Counted from the first letter of the stretch, positions 35,311-44,510 are shown. The stretch: DNA of 52,603 bases from an uncultured Paraprevotella sp. (GCA_944321345.1 CALUKY010000018.1:1-52603); one strand, 5' to 3'. Program-made: numbers and translations. The notes: generated by a model from the sequence alone, not told the origin.

Positions 35311-36117
35311 ATGTTTTCTGTTTTATTGTCAGTATATTGGGGAGAGCTCCCACAATTTCTATGCCTGGCTTTGGAGAGCCTTTTGAATCAGACTCTACTT
35401 CCTTCGGAAATTGTTTTGGTTAAGGATGGGAAGCTCACACCTGAATTGGATTCTGTTATTCAGGATTTTCAGCACAAATGTACTGTTCCTCTGAAGATTG
35501 TGCCGCTGTCCGAAAATTCAGGTTTGGGAGCAGCTTTAAATATTGGATTGAAACATTGTTCTTACGAACTGGTCGCGCGTATGGATACTGATGATATAGC
35601 CAAGCCCAATCGCTTTGAACGGCAGATGGAACAGTTTCGCTTATATCCGGATTTGGATATTTGCAGTTCATGGATAGAAGAGTTCGATGGTGACATCAAT
35701 AATATTTTATCTGTAAAGAAATTGCCCGAAACTCATGAGGAAATTATCCGCTATGCACATACCCGTTGCCCGATCAATCATCCGGCTGTCATGTACCGTA
35801 AGCAGAAGGTGTTCGAAGCAGGAGGTTATGAAGGGTTTCCGGAAGACTACCGTTTGTGGATCAAAATGATACTTCATGGATGCCGTTTTTATAATATTCA
35901 GGAAAGTCTGCTTTATTTCCGTTTTTCTGTGGCAACCATCAAGCGTAGAGGAGGATGGAAATATGCCGTATCTGATATTCGTTCGCAAATCGGTTTTTAT
36001 CAGTTAGGCTTTCTGAGTGTTTTTGATCTCTGTTACAATATTGCAGTTCGGAGTTTTGTACGTTTGGTTCCTACAAATGCCCGGCTCTATATCTATAAGA
36101 ATTTTATGCGAAGATAA
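35311..36117 (+). CDS. glycosyltransferase family 2
   Basis: This 268-residue GT2 enzyme has FSVLLSVYWGELPQFLCLAL and ILLNQT-like helix ESLLNQTLLPSEIVLVKDG. It also has GLGAALNIGLKHC, the metal-binding ARMDTDDIAKPNRFERQM and CPINHPAVMYRK. The pattern resembles AmsE/galactosyl- and N-acetylglucosaminyl-transferase-like proteins of exopolysaccharide clusters. The acceptor and donor are unknown. It has its own promoter at 35210-35240 and ends at a strong terminator shared with the convergent GT32 gene. Confidence 0.88.
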   Translation: MFSVLLSVYWGELPQFLCLALESLLNQTLLPSEIVLVKDGKLTPELDSVIQDFQHKCTVPLKIVPLSENSGLGAALNIGLKHCSYELVARMDTDDIAKPNRFERQMEQFRLYPDLDICSSWIEEFDGDINNILSVKKLPETHEEIIRYAHTRCPINHPAVMYRKQKVFEAGGYEGFPEDYRLWIKMILHGCRFYNIQESLLYFRFSVATIKRRGGWKYAVSDIRSQIGFYQLGFLSVFDLCYNIAVRSFVRLVPTNARLYIYKNFMRR

Positions 36118-36125
36118 TATTGATA

Positions 36126-36166
36126 AAATTCAGGGTGACTGTCACTACACAGTCACCCTGAATTTT
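36126..36166. terminator. bidirectional terminator between convergent glycosyltransferase genes
   Basis: AATTCAGGGTGACTGT and ACAGTCACCCTGAATT form a perfect 16-bp stem with a 6-base loop and A/T runs on both sides. It ends both the plus-strand GT2 gene and the minus-strand GT32 gene. Confidence 0.88.
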
Positions 36167-36170
36167 ATTT

Positions 36171-36869
36171 TTATTTGAACTTTCTGATAAAATGAACAAA
36201 CTGATTGTGTTTTTCTCTTCCTACTGTATAATACAGACATTTGTGGAGCAATATTTTGGTCTTATATTTTAGTCCTTTCCGGATCCATTTGCCATCATAA
36301 TGATGGATACAGAAGGTGTCTTCATTGGCCGCTATTTTCCCGATATTATAATCTTTCGGTGAGAAATAGGTGTATGGGTAAATTTTGATATTGGGATGCC
36401 TGTTGATTACTCTGCGTACTAATAAGGGAACAGGACTCATATCAAATTTTCCGTTAGGTAAAACAAAGTGCCTGTCTTTGTAATAGTCCAGACATTCTTT
36501 TACCCAGGAGCAACCTTTTTCAACACCGATAACTGCTGCCTCGATATCTCCGCTGGCATCTTCTCCAAGGAATTCGTTTTGTTCCGTAAGCGGATCGAAG
36601 GATTTAAGAACCTCTACGTCTGCATCCAGATAGATGCCACCATAATGATATAAGGCATAAAAGCGTATATAGTCTGCTGCAAAGGCATACTTTTTATTTG
36701 CAAAGCTTTCTTTTAACCAGTCATTGGAATTGACATCAATCTGATTGGTATCCCACAACATAAACTGGTAGTCGGGAAGTTTTTGTTTCCAGGAGTCTAT
36801 GCATTGTTGGATAAGAGGAGGGAATGGATCTCCGCTTAACCAGCAGTAATGAATAATTTTAGGTATCAT
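36171..36869 (-). CDS. glycosyltransferase family 32 (DXD motif)
   Basis: This is a 232-residue cytoplasmic enzyme. MIPKIIHYCWLSGDPFPPLI is the family opening. AADYIRFYALYHYGGIYLDADVEV (read in two halves) carries the metal-binding DXD at Asp82 and Asp84. WVKECLDYYKDRHF and IHHYDGKWIRKG complete the pattern. GT32 enzymes transfer hexoses, often mannose or galactose, to glycans. The gene is opposite in orientation to the rest of the cluster, with its own -7 box, and may have been added separately. Confidence 0.9.
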   Translation of the reverse strand: MIPKIIHYCWLSGDPFPPLIQQCIDSWKQKLPDYQFMLWDTNQIDVNSNDWLKESFANKKYAFAADYIRFYALYHYGGIYLDADVEVLKSFDPLTEQNEFLGEDASGDIEAAVIGVEKGCSWVKECLDYYKDRHFVLPNGKFDMSPVPLLVRRVINRHPNIKIYPYTYFSPKDYNIGKIAANEDTFCIHHYDGKWIRKGLKYKTKILLHKCLYYTVGREKHNQFVHFIRKFK

Positions 36870-36894
36870 GCTATATATGATTGTTAGTGGTTTG

Positions 36895-36902
36895 CAAAAG
36901 TA
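36895..36902 (-). promoter_or_regulatory. -7 box for the GT32 gene
   Basis: On the minus strand this reads TACTTTTG, 26 bases before the ATG. No consensus -33 was seen. Confidence 0.5.
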
Positions 36903-37027
36903 GGAATTAATTCGTTATAAACCATTGTTCCGTGCCTTATTTGTTTTAATTCTATTCGTATTCTTCCAATCAGGAGCGGAGATGATAAAAAGTTGTTTTT
37001 TTAGAGCAGAGTTTATTTTAAAATTTC

Positions 37028-37035
37028 TATATTTG
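37028..37035 (+). promoter_or_regulatory. -7 box for the second plus-strand GT2 gene group
   Basis: TATATTTG matches TAnnTTTG, 35 bases before the ATG at 37070. Confidence 0.5.
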
Positions 37036-37069
37036 TTCTTTTGTGAAACCTTTAAACACTATATATAGA

Positions 37070-37981
37070 ATGGGTGAATTGATTTCTGTCGTTATTCCGG
37101 TTTACAATAAAAGAAAGAGTATTAGGCGTTCGGTTGACTCTGCATTAAGACAGAGTTATCATGATTTTGAACTTTTGGTAATTGATGACGGTTCTACTGA
37201 CGGTAGTCTGGCTGAATTGTCGGATATCAAGGATGCGCGCTTAAAACGATTTCAAAAAGAAAATTCAGGAGTGTCAGCAACCAGAAATCTTGGTATGGAA
37301 ATGGCCCAGGGATGTATTGTTGCCTTTCTGGATGGAGATGATGTTTGGGATGAAAATTATTTAAAGCGTTTAAAGGATATGTATCAGTCGCATCCGGATT
37401 GTGCCATGTTCTTTCAAACGAATAAAATCGTTCCTTACAAGGAATTCGACTCGTATTCCAAACATACTTGTCCGGAAAAGCCTGTAATCTGCTCCACTGA
37501 TTGGGAAAAGAATTTTTATTTTCGTGATTTTTATACTTCCTCAATAGCTGTCAATAAGGAAAAGGCTTTAAGTATGGGAGGATTTGATACATCGTTGACC
37601 ATAGGAGAAGATTTGGATCTGTGGTTTAGATTGATGTTGGCATTTCCTATGTGTTTTTTAGATGAGATACATGTATTTATCCTGAAATACGAGTCCGATT
37701 ACCATAGCCGTCTGGTTCCTCTGGATTATACAAAGCATTTCTCTTACAAGTTGATCACTCACCCCGAGCTGTATCTTTCCTTAAAGGATAATATAGATGT
37801 GCGTAAGGTCATGAATAAAGTGATATTCTTTGCTTGGTTATGTTTTACAAAAGACAAGAACAAGGTTGCCGTGCGTCTTTTGTCCAAACATATACGTTTC
37901 AGCCTGTTGAATTATAAGGATAAGATAAAGTATATTTTGTATCATTTGGGCTTGTTGGATTCTTATCTGAATAAATTGTAA
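37070..37981 (+). CDS. glycosyltransferase family 2
   Basis: This 303-residue GT2 enzyme has LISVVIPVYNKRKSIRRSVD, VIDDGSTDGSLAEL, NSGVSATRNLGMEMAQG, FLDGDDVWDENYLKRL (metal site) and the acceptor-side TIGEDLDLWFRLM. The donor and acceptor are not known. The ATG at 37070 is preferred to an upstream GTG at 37043 because the GT2 core begins right after it and a -7 box precedes it. A strong terminator follows. It is monocistronic, and closes the cluster. Confidence 0.88.
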   Translation: MGELISVVIPVYNKRKSIRRSVDSALRQSYHDFELLVIDDGSTDGSLAELSDIKDARLKRFQKENSGVSATRNLGMEMAQGCIVAFLDGDDVWDENYLKRLKDMYQSHPDCAMFFQTNKIVPYKEFDSYSKHTCPEKPVICSTDWEKNFYFRDFYTSSIAVNKEKALSMGGFDTSLTIGEDLDLWFRLMLAFPMCFLDEIHVFILKYESDYHSRLVPLDYTKHFSYKLITHPELYLSLKDNIDVRKVMNKVIFFAWLCFTKDKNKVAVRLLSKHIRFSLLNYKDKIKYILYHLGLLDSYLNKL

Positions 37982-37987
37982 GCAATT

Positions 37988-38042
37988 AAAAAGAGCCATA
38001 GCATTCTTTTGAGAAACAAGTCTGCTATGGCTCTTTTATTTT
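37988..38042. terminator. bidirectional terminator between the GT2 and rny genes
   Basis: AAAAGAGCCATAGCA and TGCTATGGCTCTTTT form a perfect 15-bp stem with a 19-base loop, and T-rich sequence follows on both strands. Confidence 0.85.
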
Positions 38043-38073
38043 GTTTTTTTGATGTGCTTTAAAAATTCGGTTT

Positions 38074-39606
38074 TTATTTCGCGTAGCTTACTGCACGGGT
38101 TTCGCGAATAACCGTGATTTTCACCTGGCCCGGATAAGTCATCTCGTCCTGGATCTTTTTGGCAATCTCTGTACTCAGGCGCTCTGTCTGCTTGTCATCA
38201 ATCTTGTCGGCACCGACGATCACGCGCAATTCTCTACCAGCCTGGATAGCATACGTCTTGGTTACTCCCGGATAGCTCATGGCTATATTCTCCAGGTCGT
38301 TCAATCGTTTGATATAGGCTTCTACAATCTCACGGCGAGCTCCCGGACGGGCACCACTGATCGCATCGCAGACCTGTACGATTGGAGCCAGCAGAGAATT
38401 CATCTCCATTTCGTCATGGTGCGCTCCGATTGCATTGCAGATGTCTGCTTTTTCCTTATACTTCTCGGCCAGTTTGGCACCGTATAATGCGTGTGGCAAT
38501 TCCGGTTCCTCATCAGGCACCTTACCGATATCGTGTAACAGTCCGGCACGTTTGGCTTTCTTTGGATTCAGTCCCAGTTCTGCAGCCATTACCGCACACA
38601 GATTGGCGGTTTCGCGTGCATGCTGCAACAGGTTCTGTCCGTAGCTGGAACGGTATTTCATTTTTCCGATAATGCGGATCAGTTCCGGATGCAGTCCGTG
38701 GATACCCAAATCGATGGTAGTACGTTTTCCGGTTTCGATAATCTCTTCTTCCACTTGTTTGGTTACTTTGGCAACCACTTCTTCAATACGGGCCGGATGA
38801 ATACGTCCGTCGGCAACAAGCTGGTGTAATGCCAGGCGGCAGATTTCTCTTCTTACCGGATCAAAGGCGGAGATCACGATTGCCTCCGGAGTATCATCTA
38901 CAACGATTTCCACTCCTGTTGCCGCTTCCAGAGCACGTATATTACGCCCTTCACGACCGATGATTCTACCCTTTACTTCGTCATTGTCAATGTGGAATAC
39001 CGTAACACTGTTTTCAATCGCTGTTTCTGTGGCTACTCTCTGAATCGTCTGGATGACAATGCGCTTGGCTTCCTTGTTGGCTGTGAGTTTGGCATCATCC
39101 ATAATTTCGTTGATATAGCTTGCCGCGTCGGTTTTAGCTTCTTCCTTCAAGGATTCTACCAGTCTTTCCTTGGCTTCCTCCGCGCTGAGTCCGCTTAAGG
39201 CTTCCAGTTTGGTGCGTTCCTGTGCCTGCAACTGCTCGAGTTCTTCTTCTTTATGAATCAGCTGCTGTTGCTGGTTTTCTATTCTTTTTCTTTCGTTTTC
39301 CAGTTCGTTCTTTTTCCGGTTCAGGTCATCCTGTCTTTGGTTCAGGCTGATTTCTCTCTGTTTCAGGCGGTTTTCGCTTTGTTGGATTTGCTGGTTTCTC
39401 TGCTGTACCTCTTTTTCCAGTTCAGCTTTCTTGTTCAGGAATTTTTCTTTCACTTCCAGCATTTTCTTTTGTTTGATCACTTCCGCTTCCTTTTGTGCTT
39501 CGCTGACCATTCTTTTATACTTACCGGTAAGGAGATAACGGAAAATGGCGTAACCCCCCACGCATCCTATAATGAGACATGCTAATGATATGATTGTTGT
39601 TACCAT
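38074..39606 (-). CDS. rny: ribonuclease Y
   Basis: This 510-residue membrane-anchored endoribonuclease starts mRNA decay. One N-terminal transmembrane helix (about 3-25) is followed by a long Glu/Gln/Lys coiled coil (about 30-170). The KH domain (about 205-265, [20 protein letters not shown]) precedes the HD domain (about 330-420), with [17 protein letters not shown] and the metal motif [14 protein letters not shown]. The length is normal. It is the last gene of a four-gene operon, 29 bases after zapA. Confidence 0.96.
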   Translation of the reverse strand: MVTTIISLACLIIGCVGGYAIFRYLLTGKYKRMVSEAQKEAEVIKQKKMLEVKEKFLNKKAELEKEVQQRNQQIQQSENRLKQREISLNQRQDDLNRKKNELENERKRIENQQQQLIHKEEELEQLQAQERTKLEALSGLSAEEAKERLVESLKEEAKTDAASYINEIMDDAKLTANKEAKRIVIQTIQRVATETAIENSVTVFHIDNDEVKGRIIGREGRNIRALEAATGVEIVVDDTPEAIVISAFDPVRREICRLALHQLVADGRIHPARIEEVVAKVTKQVEEEIIETGKRTTIDLGIHGLHPELIRIIGKMKYRSSYGQNLLQHARETANLCAVMAAELGLNPKKAKRAGLLHDIGKVPDEEPELPHALYGAKLAEKYKEKADICNAIGAHHDEMEMNSLLAPIVQVCDAISGARPGARREIVEAYIKRLNDLENIAMSYPGVTKTYAIQAGRELRVIVGADKIDDKQTERLSTEIAKKIQDEMTYPGQVKITVIRETRAVSYAK

Positions 39607-39635
39607 AATTTGTTTGTTTATATATAAATAAGAGA

Positions 39636-39938
39636 TTATTTGTTGTTATCAGTCAGACCACAGTTTTCTATATCCTGCAGTAAGGCCTTCACTTTTTCCA
39701 TCAAAGGAGCGGTATTTTTATTCTGCTCGTCTTTTTTCAAGGCTATGGCAATATCCAGAATAGCCATAGCCATATAGGTTTCGTCGCCTTGATGCTGGTA
39801 TTTTCCTGCATAGAAGTTTAATCGTTCGTTAATCAGTTTTTCTGCGGCCCGATAAACTTCCTCTTCCCGTCTTTTTATGGTGATTGGAAACAGCATTTTA
39901 CCCAGTCTGATGGTAATTCTCAGAAATTCGCTCTCCAT
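39636..39938 (-). CDS. zapA: cell division protein ZapA
   Basis: This is a 100-residue protein that bundles FtsZ filaments at the division site. A small beta-rich N-terminal domain ([20 protein letters not shown]) is followed by [19 protein letters not shown] and the helix [19 protein letters not shown], then a C-terminal coiled coil, as in ZapA. It lies 9 bases downstream of the small coiled-coil gene and 29 bases before rny, an arrangement common in Bacteroidales. Confidence 0.88.
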   Translation of the reverse strand: MESEFLRITIRLGKMLFPITIKRREEEVYRAAEKLINERLNFYAGKYQHQGDETYMAMAILDIAIALKKDEQNKNTAPLMEKVKALLQDIENCGLTDNNK

Positions 39939-39947
39939 ATATGGATC

Positions 39948-40220
39948 TTATATTTTAAGTAGAGCAATACATTTGTCAACTTCCCGAATCAGTTTGGACA
40001 GTCGTCCTTTGGCGTCTTTCATATCCTGATCGTTGATATCGATCATTCTGGCCATCTTCAGGTTCGCATAATTCTTTTTCATGAGCTCCAGTTCCTGTCT
40101 CATTTCGTCCACCTGCTGTCGCAACAACTTGTTTTCCTGCCTCAGGTCCTGATAATGCAGAATAAGTTGCCGTGTTCTGGTTTCAAATCGTTTCAAGACA
40201 ATTTCTTCTTCCGGAGTCAT
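39948..40220 (-). CDS. small coiled-coil protein, possible cell-division partner of ZapA
   Basis: This is a 90-residue protein of heptad-rich helix throughout: LHYQDLRQENKLLRQQVDEM, LELMKKNYANLKMARM and GRLSKLIREVDKCIALLKI. It is not a recognised family by eye, but it looks like ZapB or FtsL-type coiled coils and lies 9 bases before zapA. A role in division is likely from position only. It has no membrane segment or signal peptide. Confidence 0.75.
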   Translation of the reverse strand: MTPEEEIVLKRFETRTRQLILHYQDLRQENKLLRQQVDEMRQELELMKKNYANLKMARMIDINDQDMKDAKGRLSKLIREVDKCIALLKI

Positions 40221-40253
40221 ATTTTCTAGAATATAGCAGTAGAATAAGTCTGT

Positions 40254-40883
40254 TTACTCTTTGTTGGCTGCTTTAGGTTCCTTTTTTGCCAGCATGACAA
40301 TCTTGAATACGTATTCTGTCATCCAGCTTTCCGAATATCCTAAAGTAGCGGCATATTTTCTGATGTTGATGCAGGTTCTTCTCACAGCTTCGTCTTTCCA
40401 ATCGTTCCGTGTCAGAATCTGATTGATGGTCTTGGCTGTCATATTTCTCAGCGCCTTATGGAACATGGAAGGCATTCTGAATTTCCATTGCATCAGGTTT
40501 CCGATCAGCATCATCAGATCCTGGCTGAATCCCTGGAACATGATCAGATAGTTTTTGATGTCGTTTTGTGTGCGGCAGTTTTTCTTGATGCTGGTGTCTA
40601 TTTCCTTGAAGAATGCATCACTCATGCCATACATGTCGATCAGCATTTTCTTGCATTTGTTCTTCTCGCCGATTCCCAGCTTGTTGTTTACTGTTGCCAC
40701 GTGCAGTGTCTGTTTGAAGATTCTCAGGTCTGGCAGGAAAGCCAGATTGGTGATGCCCAGATTCATGGCAATCACAGCCTGGTAATATACACGGATCAGG
40801 GTCATGAAATCCTCCATTCCCCCCACGCGTACCTGTTCATCTTCTTGCTTCTTTTTTCCAAATAAGTTAGATAATATTCCCAT
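40254..40883 (-). CDS. conserved hypothetical protein upstream of zapA
   Basis: This is a 209-residue helical, basic cytoplasmic protein with no signal peptide. It opens MGILSNLFGKKKQEDEQVRV, and later shows TLIRVYYQAVIAMNLGI, NKCKKMLIDMYGMSDAFFKE and AVRRTCINIRKYAATLGYSE. No family was recognised. It is first in the operon with the coiled-coil gene, zapA and rny, with 33 bases to the next gene. A -7 box inside a palindrome lies upstream. Function unknown. Confidence 0.8.
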   Translation of the reverse strand: MGILSNLFGKKKQEDEQVRVGGMEDFMTLIRVYYQAVIAMNLGITNLAFLPDLRIFKQTLHVATVNNKLGIGEKNKCKKMLIDMYGMSDAFFKEIDTSIKKNCRTQNDIKNYLIMFQGFSQDLMMLIGNLMQWKFRMPSMFHKALRNMTAKTINQILTRNDWKDEAVRRTCINIRKYAATLGYSESWMTEYVFKIVMLAKKEPKAANKE

Positions 40884-40908
40884 TTCAGATGATTCTAATA
40901 AAACAAAT

Positions 40909-40947
40909 TAGTGCAAAGATATGATTTTTTTTTAATCTTTGCACTAA
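40909..40947. promoter_or_regulatory. palindrome overlapping the rny-operon -7 box
   Basis: AGTGCAAAGAT and ATCTTTGCACT form a perfect 11-bp inverted repeat around an AT-rich centre (total span about 39). On the minus strand the first arm provides the -7 box TATCTTTG (40914-40921) of the operon. It could be an operator or a rho-independent stop for the rmlA transcript, although its T tract is weak. Confidence 0.55.
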
Positions 40948-40984
40948 TCGTGAATCTTTAATTCAAATAAAATCCGGTCTGTTT

Positions 40985-41869
40985 CTATTTCTTTTCGTCT
41001 TCGGCCAGTTTCATCAGATATTGTCCGTATTGGTTTTTCAGCATCGGTTGGGCCACCCGGATCAGATCTTCCTTGCCAATCCAGTGGTTCTGATAGGCGA
41101 TCCCTTCCAGGCAGGCGATTTTAACCCCCTGCCGTTTTTCGATGACCTCGATAAAGGTGCTGGCTTCGCTCAGGCTGTCGTGTGTTCCGGTGTCCAGCCA
41201 GGCAAATCCTCGTCCCAGTGTCTGTACCTTGAGTTCTTTGTCTTTCAGGAATTCCTGGTTTACAGAAGTGATCTCCAGTTCTCCGCGTTCCGACGGTTTG
41301 ATCTTTTTGGCAATCTCAACGACCTTGTTCGGATAGAAATACAATCCGACTACCGCATAATCGCTTTTGGGCTTTTTCGGTTTTTCTTCGATGCTCAGGC
41401 AGTTTCCCTCCTCATCAAATTCTGCCACACCATATCTTTCCGGGTCATTCACCCGGTAACCGAACACAGTCGCTTTCCGGTCCTCAACGACGTTGCGTAC
41501 GGCCTCTTTCAACAGACCGGTGAAACCGGCACCGTGAAACAGATTGTCGCCCAGAACCAGGCAGACATCATCATTGCCGATAAAGTCTTCTCCGATCAGA
41601 AAAGCCTGTGCCAATCCGTCCGGCGAGGGCTGTTCGGCGTATTCGAAATGTACTCCGTAGTCTTCACCGTTCCCCAGCAGGCGTTTGAATCCCGGCAGGT
41701 CGTTGGGAGTGGAAATGATCAGGATTTCTCTGATGCCGGCCAGCATCAGCACCGAAATCGGATAGTATATCATAGGCTTGTCAAAGACGGGGAGCAATTG
41801 TTTGCTGACTCCTTTGGTAATGGGATAGAGTCGTGTACCGGATCCTCCCGCCAATACAATTCCTTTCAT
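40985..41869 (-). CDS. rmlA: glucose-1-phosphate thymidylyltransferase
   Basis: This 294-residue enzyme makes dTDP-glucose from dTTP and glucose-1-phosphate for dTDP-rhamnose and related sugars. It has the nucleotidyltransferase opening [49 protein letters not shown] and [16 protein letters not shown]. The start at 41869 is ATG, while an upstream TTG is unlikely. It follows the WcaJ-type gene by 21 bases. The usual partners rmlB, rmlC and rmlD are not in the window, so later steps must be encoded elsewhere. Confidence 0.95.
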   Translation of the reverse strand: MKGIVLAGGSGTRLYPITKGVSKQLLPVFDKPMIYYPISVLMLAGIREILIISTPNDLPGFKRLLGNGEDYGVHFEYAEQPSPDGLAQAFLIGEDFIGNDDVCLVLGDNLFHGAGFTGLLKEAVRNVVEDRKATVFGYRVNDPERYGVAEFDEEGNCLSIEEKPKKPKSDYAVVGLYFYPNKVVEIAKKIKPSERGELEITSVNQEFLKDKELKVQTLGRGFAWLDTGTHDSLSEASTFIEVIEKRQGVKIACLEGIAYQNHWIGKEDLIRVAQPMLKNQYGQYLMKLAEDEKK

Positions 41870-41890
41870 AAGCAATTTTACTTTTTGAGG

Positions 41891-43303
41891 TTAATAAGCA
41901 TTCTTTTCGTTGTGTCTGATCATGTTCCACACGGTTTTCCAGATGATTTTCAGGTCCAGCCAGAAGTTCCAGTTCTCCACATACCAGATATCCGCTTTTA
42001 CGCGGTCCTCCATCTGTTTCAGTTCTTTGGTTTCCCCTCTGAATCCCAGCACCTGAGCCCAACCGGTAATACCCGGTTTTACCCAGTGTCTGACCATGTA
42101 TTCCTTGATCAGTTGTGAATATTGTTCCGTGTGCAGCAGCATGTGCGGGCGTGGCCCCACCATGCTCATGTCGCCCAGCCATACATTGATAAATTGCGGC
42201 AACTCATCAATATTGGTTTTTCTCATGAAATCACCGAATTTGAATTTTCTCGGATCGTTTAGGGTCGCCTGCAGCACGTCTGCGTCTTTATTGACGTGCA
42301 TGGAGCGGAATTTGAAGCAGGTAAAAACCTTGCCGTTCAGTCCGCTTCTTTCCTGTTTGAACAGAACTGGTCCCGGACTCTGTTTCTTGATGATCACGGC
42401 TACAATCACATAAATGATCGGAAACAGAGTGATCAGGAACAGTGTGGAGCAGATCCAGTCGAAAAACCTTTTGAGCAGGGCATTGCTTAAATTGTCCAGC
42501 GGCTCGTTGCGCGACGTGAGCAGTATGCTGTTTCCCTGTCTTACCGTTGTCATCTGTTTTTTCAGCTGGTTCAGATAAATCGGCAGGGCATAGAAACGTA
42601 CCAGGCTGTTTTCACAATATCTCAGGATATTCCGGGTGTCCATCTGGTTTTCTTCATATACGGTGCAGTATACCGCTTTGATGTCCTGATGTGTCTTCAG
42701 ATAATCCGTTACCTGGTCGGTTGTGCCCAGATAGGGAACCGGGATGATCAGATTTTCTTTTTCGGGGTCATTATAGAATATGCCGGATATCTTAAAGCCA
42801 TAGTTCGGATCCGACATTTCTTTATAAAGCTGCTGGCAATGGCATGGTTTGCCTACCAGAATCACTTTTTTCTGGTTTTTTCCTTTTTTACGCAGAGATT
42901 TGACGAACACTCTCAGAGATACCCGTTCTATCGACAGAAGCAGCCAGGAAATTCCGGAGAGCATGAATACAAAGCTGTAGGGCACTCTCGACCCTTTGAG
43001 AATCGTCAGTACAATGATGTACAGAATCATGAAAAGCAGGGTCAGGTGAAACACTCTTCCGATGATTTTATCCACATGTACGGTTCTCTGATACAAAATG
43101 GGAGGGTAGTACAGAATAGAAGGCACATAGGAAAGAAACCCCAGCACCATCAGTGATTTCAGATGGAAGTAGAAAATATAGTGAGGATTCAGAGCGCCCA
43201 ACGCATGATAGGTGATATAGATGGAGAGTAGGATAATGACAACATCTATAATACCGATCAGGGAATTGACAAAAGGGCTTTCCGTTGCTGTTTCATTTTT
43301 CAT
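41891..43303 (-). CDS. WcaJ-type undecaprenyl-phosphate sugar phosphotransferase
   Basis: This is a 470-residue long-form initiating transferase. Four or five N-terminal membrane helices (about 15-125) lead to a nucleotide-binding-like middle (VILVGKPCHCQQLYKEM). The C-terminal PGT domain has KRFFDWICSTLFLI, VLFKQERSGLNG, FKFRSM, NIDELPQFINVWLGDMSMVG, GPRPH and KPGITGWAQV. It loads the first sugar-1-phosphate on undecaprenyl phosphate. It is transcribed from a consensus promoter and followed by rmlA. It is a second initiating enzyme besides the short-form one at 28942. Confidence 0.93.
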   Translation of the reverse strand: MKNETATESPFVNSLIGIIDVVIILLSIYITYHALGALNPHYIFYFHLKSLMVLGFLSYVPSILYYPPILYQRTVHVDKIIGRVFHLTLLFMILYIIVLTILKGSRVPYSFVFMLSGISWLLLSIERVSLRVFVKSLRKKGKNQKKVILVGKPCHCQQLYKEMSDPNYGFKISGIFYNDPEKENLIIPVPYLGTTDQVTDYLKTHQDIKAVYCTVYEENQMDTRNILRYCENSLVRFYALPIYLNQLKKQMTTVRQGNSILLTSRNEPLDNLSNALLKRFFDWICSTLFLITLFPIIYVIVAVIIKKQSPGPVLFKQERSGLNGKVFTCFKFRSMHVNKDADVLQATLNDPRKFKFGDFMRKTNIDELPQFINVWLGDMSMVGPRPHMLLHTEQYSQLIKEYMVRHWVKPGITGWAQVLGFRGETKELKQMEDRVKADIWYVENWNFWLDLKIIWKTVWNMIRHNEKNAY

Positions 43304-43359
43304 ACTCAAGATTTTTTCTTCTATTGATTTCGTTCTTTTTCAATAATATTGTAGATTTA

Positions 43360-43390
43360 CAAAAGTAGTCAAAAAATACAGAGATGCAAA
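43360..43390 (-). promoter_or_regulatory. promoter for the WcaJ-rmlA operon
   Basis: On the minus strand, TTTG (43387-43390) and TACTTTTG (43360-43367) are 19 bases apart, an exact consensus match. The leader is about 55 bases. Confidence 0.75.
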
Positions 43391-43490
43391 TTTCTTAATC
43401 ATTTTTCTTAATCATTTATTGTTTGAGAAAATGCTTTTTTTGTTGTATCGGCCATAATCCGCAACAGAAATGCATAAAAAAGCCCTATCT

Positions 43491-43522
43491 TTTCTTCAGG
43501 TATCTGATTTTTATTAAATTTG
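43491..43522 (+). promoter_or_regulatory. promoter for manA
   Basis: TAAATTTG (43515-43522) is an exact -7 match, with TTTC (43491-43494) 20 bases upstream. It is divergent from the WcaJ promoter. Confidence 0.6.
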
Positions 43523-43544
43523 CATCCTCATTAATCAAAAATAG

Positions 43545-44510
43545 ATGCATTTATTTACGTTCACTCCGATCATGAAGCCCACGATTTGGGGCGGTTATGA
43601 CATCATACGATATAAACAGATGCCTGCCGACGATCGCCGTATCGGTGAGAGTTGGGAGATGTCCGCTATTCCCGGATCGGAAAGCGTGGTGGATCAGGGA
43701 CCATATTCCGGTTATACCTTGCCGGCATTGGTCGATGTTCTGAAGGCAGATTTGTTGGGACAGGAAAATTATGTTCGTTTTGAAGGTAAATTTCCTTTAT
43801 TGGTTAAGTTTATCGACGCGTGCGATGATCTTTCCGTGCAGGTGCATCCGGATGATGCATTGGCGGCTGCCCGACATCAGTGTTCCGGAAAAAGTGAGAT
43901 GTGGTATGTGGTTAAGGCTACAGCCGATGCCTGTCTGTATTCAGGTTTTACATTTCCCCTTACTCCTGAAGAATATGAACGCAGAGTAGCCGAGTGTACC
44001 CTGCCCGAGGTCCTGCAGTCCTATCACGTTCATGAAGGCGATGTCTTTTATCAGCCTGCGGGGCGTGTGCACAGTATCGGAGCCGGCTGTTTTATCTGTG
44101 AGATTCAGCAAAGCAGCGATATCACGTATCGTATTTATGATTACGGGCGGAAAGACCAGAACGGAAATACCCGTCCGCTTCATTTGGAAGAGGCCCGTGA
44201 GGCCATTGACTATTCGGCCCGTACCGACGCTTTCACTCCTCAGGTACAGTTGAATGAGCCGATGGAATTGCTGAGTACGAATTATTTCAGCACCAGCCTT
44301 TACGATTTGGATGAGCCGATTACCTGTGATTATTCAGAGTTGGATTCTTTTGTCATTCTGATCTGTCTGAACGGTGCGTGCAGGATACGTTCTGCCGGCG
44401 AAGAAATTCTCTTGAAAGAAGGACACACCGTTTTGGTTGCGGCTGCCTGCCCCGGGCTTACGATCGAACCCGTCGACGGTGAAGTCAAACTGATAGAATG
44501 TTATGTATAA
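43545..44510 (+). CDS. manA: mannose-6-phosphate isomerase, class I
   Basis: This zinc enzyme interconverts mannose-6-phosphate and fructose-6-phosphate, feeding GDP-mannose and GDP-fucose synthesis. The 321-residue protein has FTPIMKPTIWGGYDI, the zinc-site QVHPDD (99-104, including His101), GKSEMWYVV (Glu118) and the histidine in QPAGRVHSIGAG. This is the short Bacteroidota/Firmicutes class I form. It is monocistronic, divergent from the WcaJ gene, and its stop codon overlaps the terminator stem. Confidence 0.94.
   Translation: MHLFTFTPIMKPTIWGGYDIIRYKQMPADDRRIGESWEMSAIPGSESVVDQGPYSGYTLPALVDVLKADLLGQENYVRFEGKFPLLVKFIDACDDLSVQVHPDDALAAARHQCSGKSEMWYVVKATADACLYSGFTFPLTPEEYERRVAECTLPEVLQSYHVHEGDVFYQPAGRVHSIGAGCFICEIQQSSDITYRIYDYGRKDQNGNTRPLHLEEAREAIDYSARTDAFTPQVQLNEPMELLSTNYFSTSLYDLDEPITCDYSELDSFVILICLNGACRIRSAGEEILLKEGHTVLVAAACPGLTIEPVDGEVKLIECYV

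Noticed and set aside
41021-42118. 365-codon plus-strand frame
   Set aside because: It is antisense to rmlA and the WcaJ-type gene, both certain.
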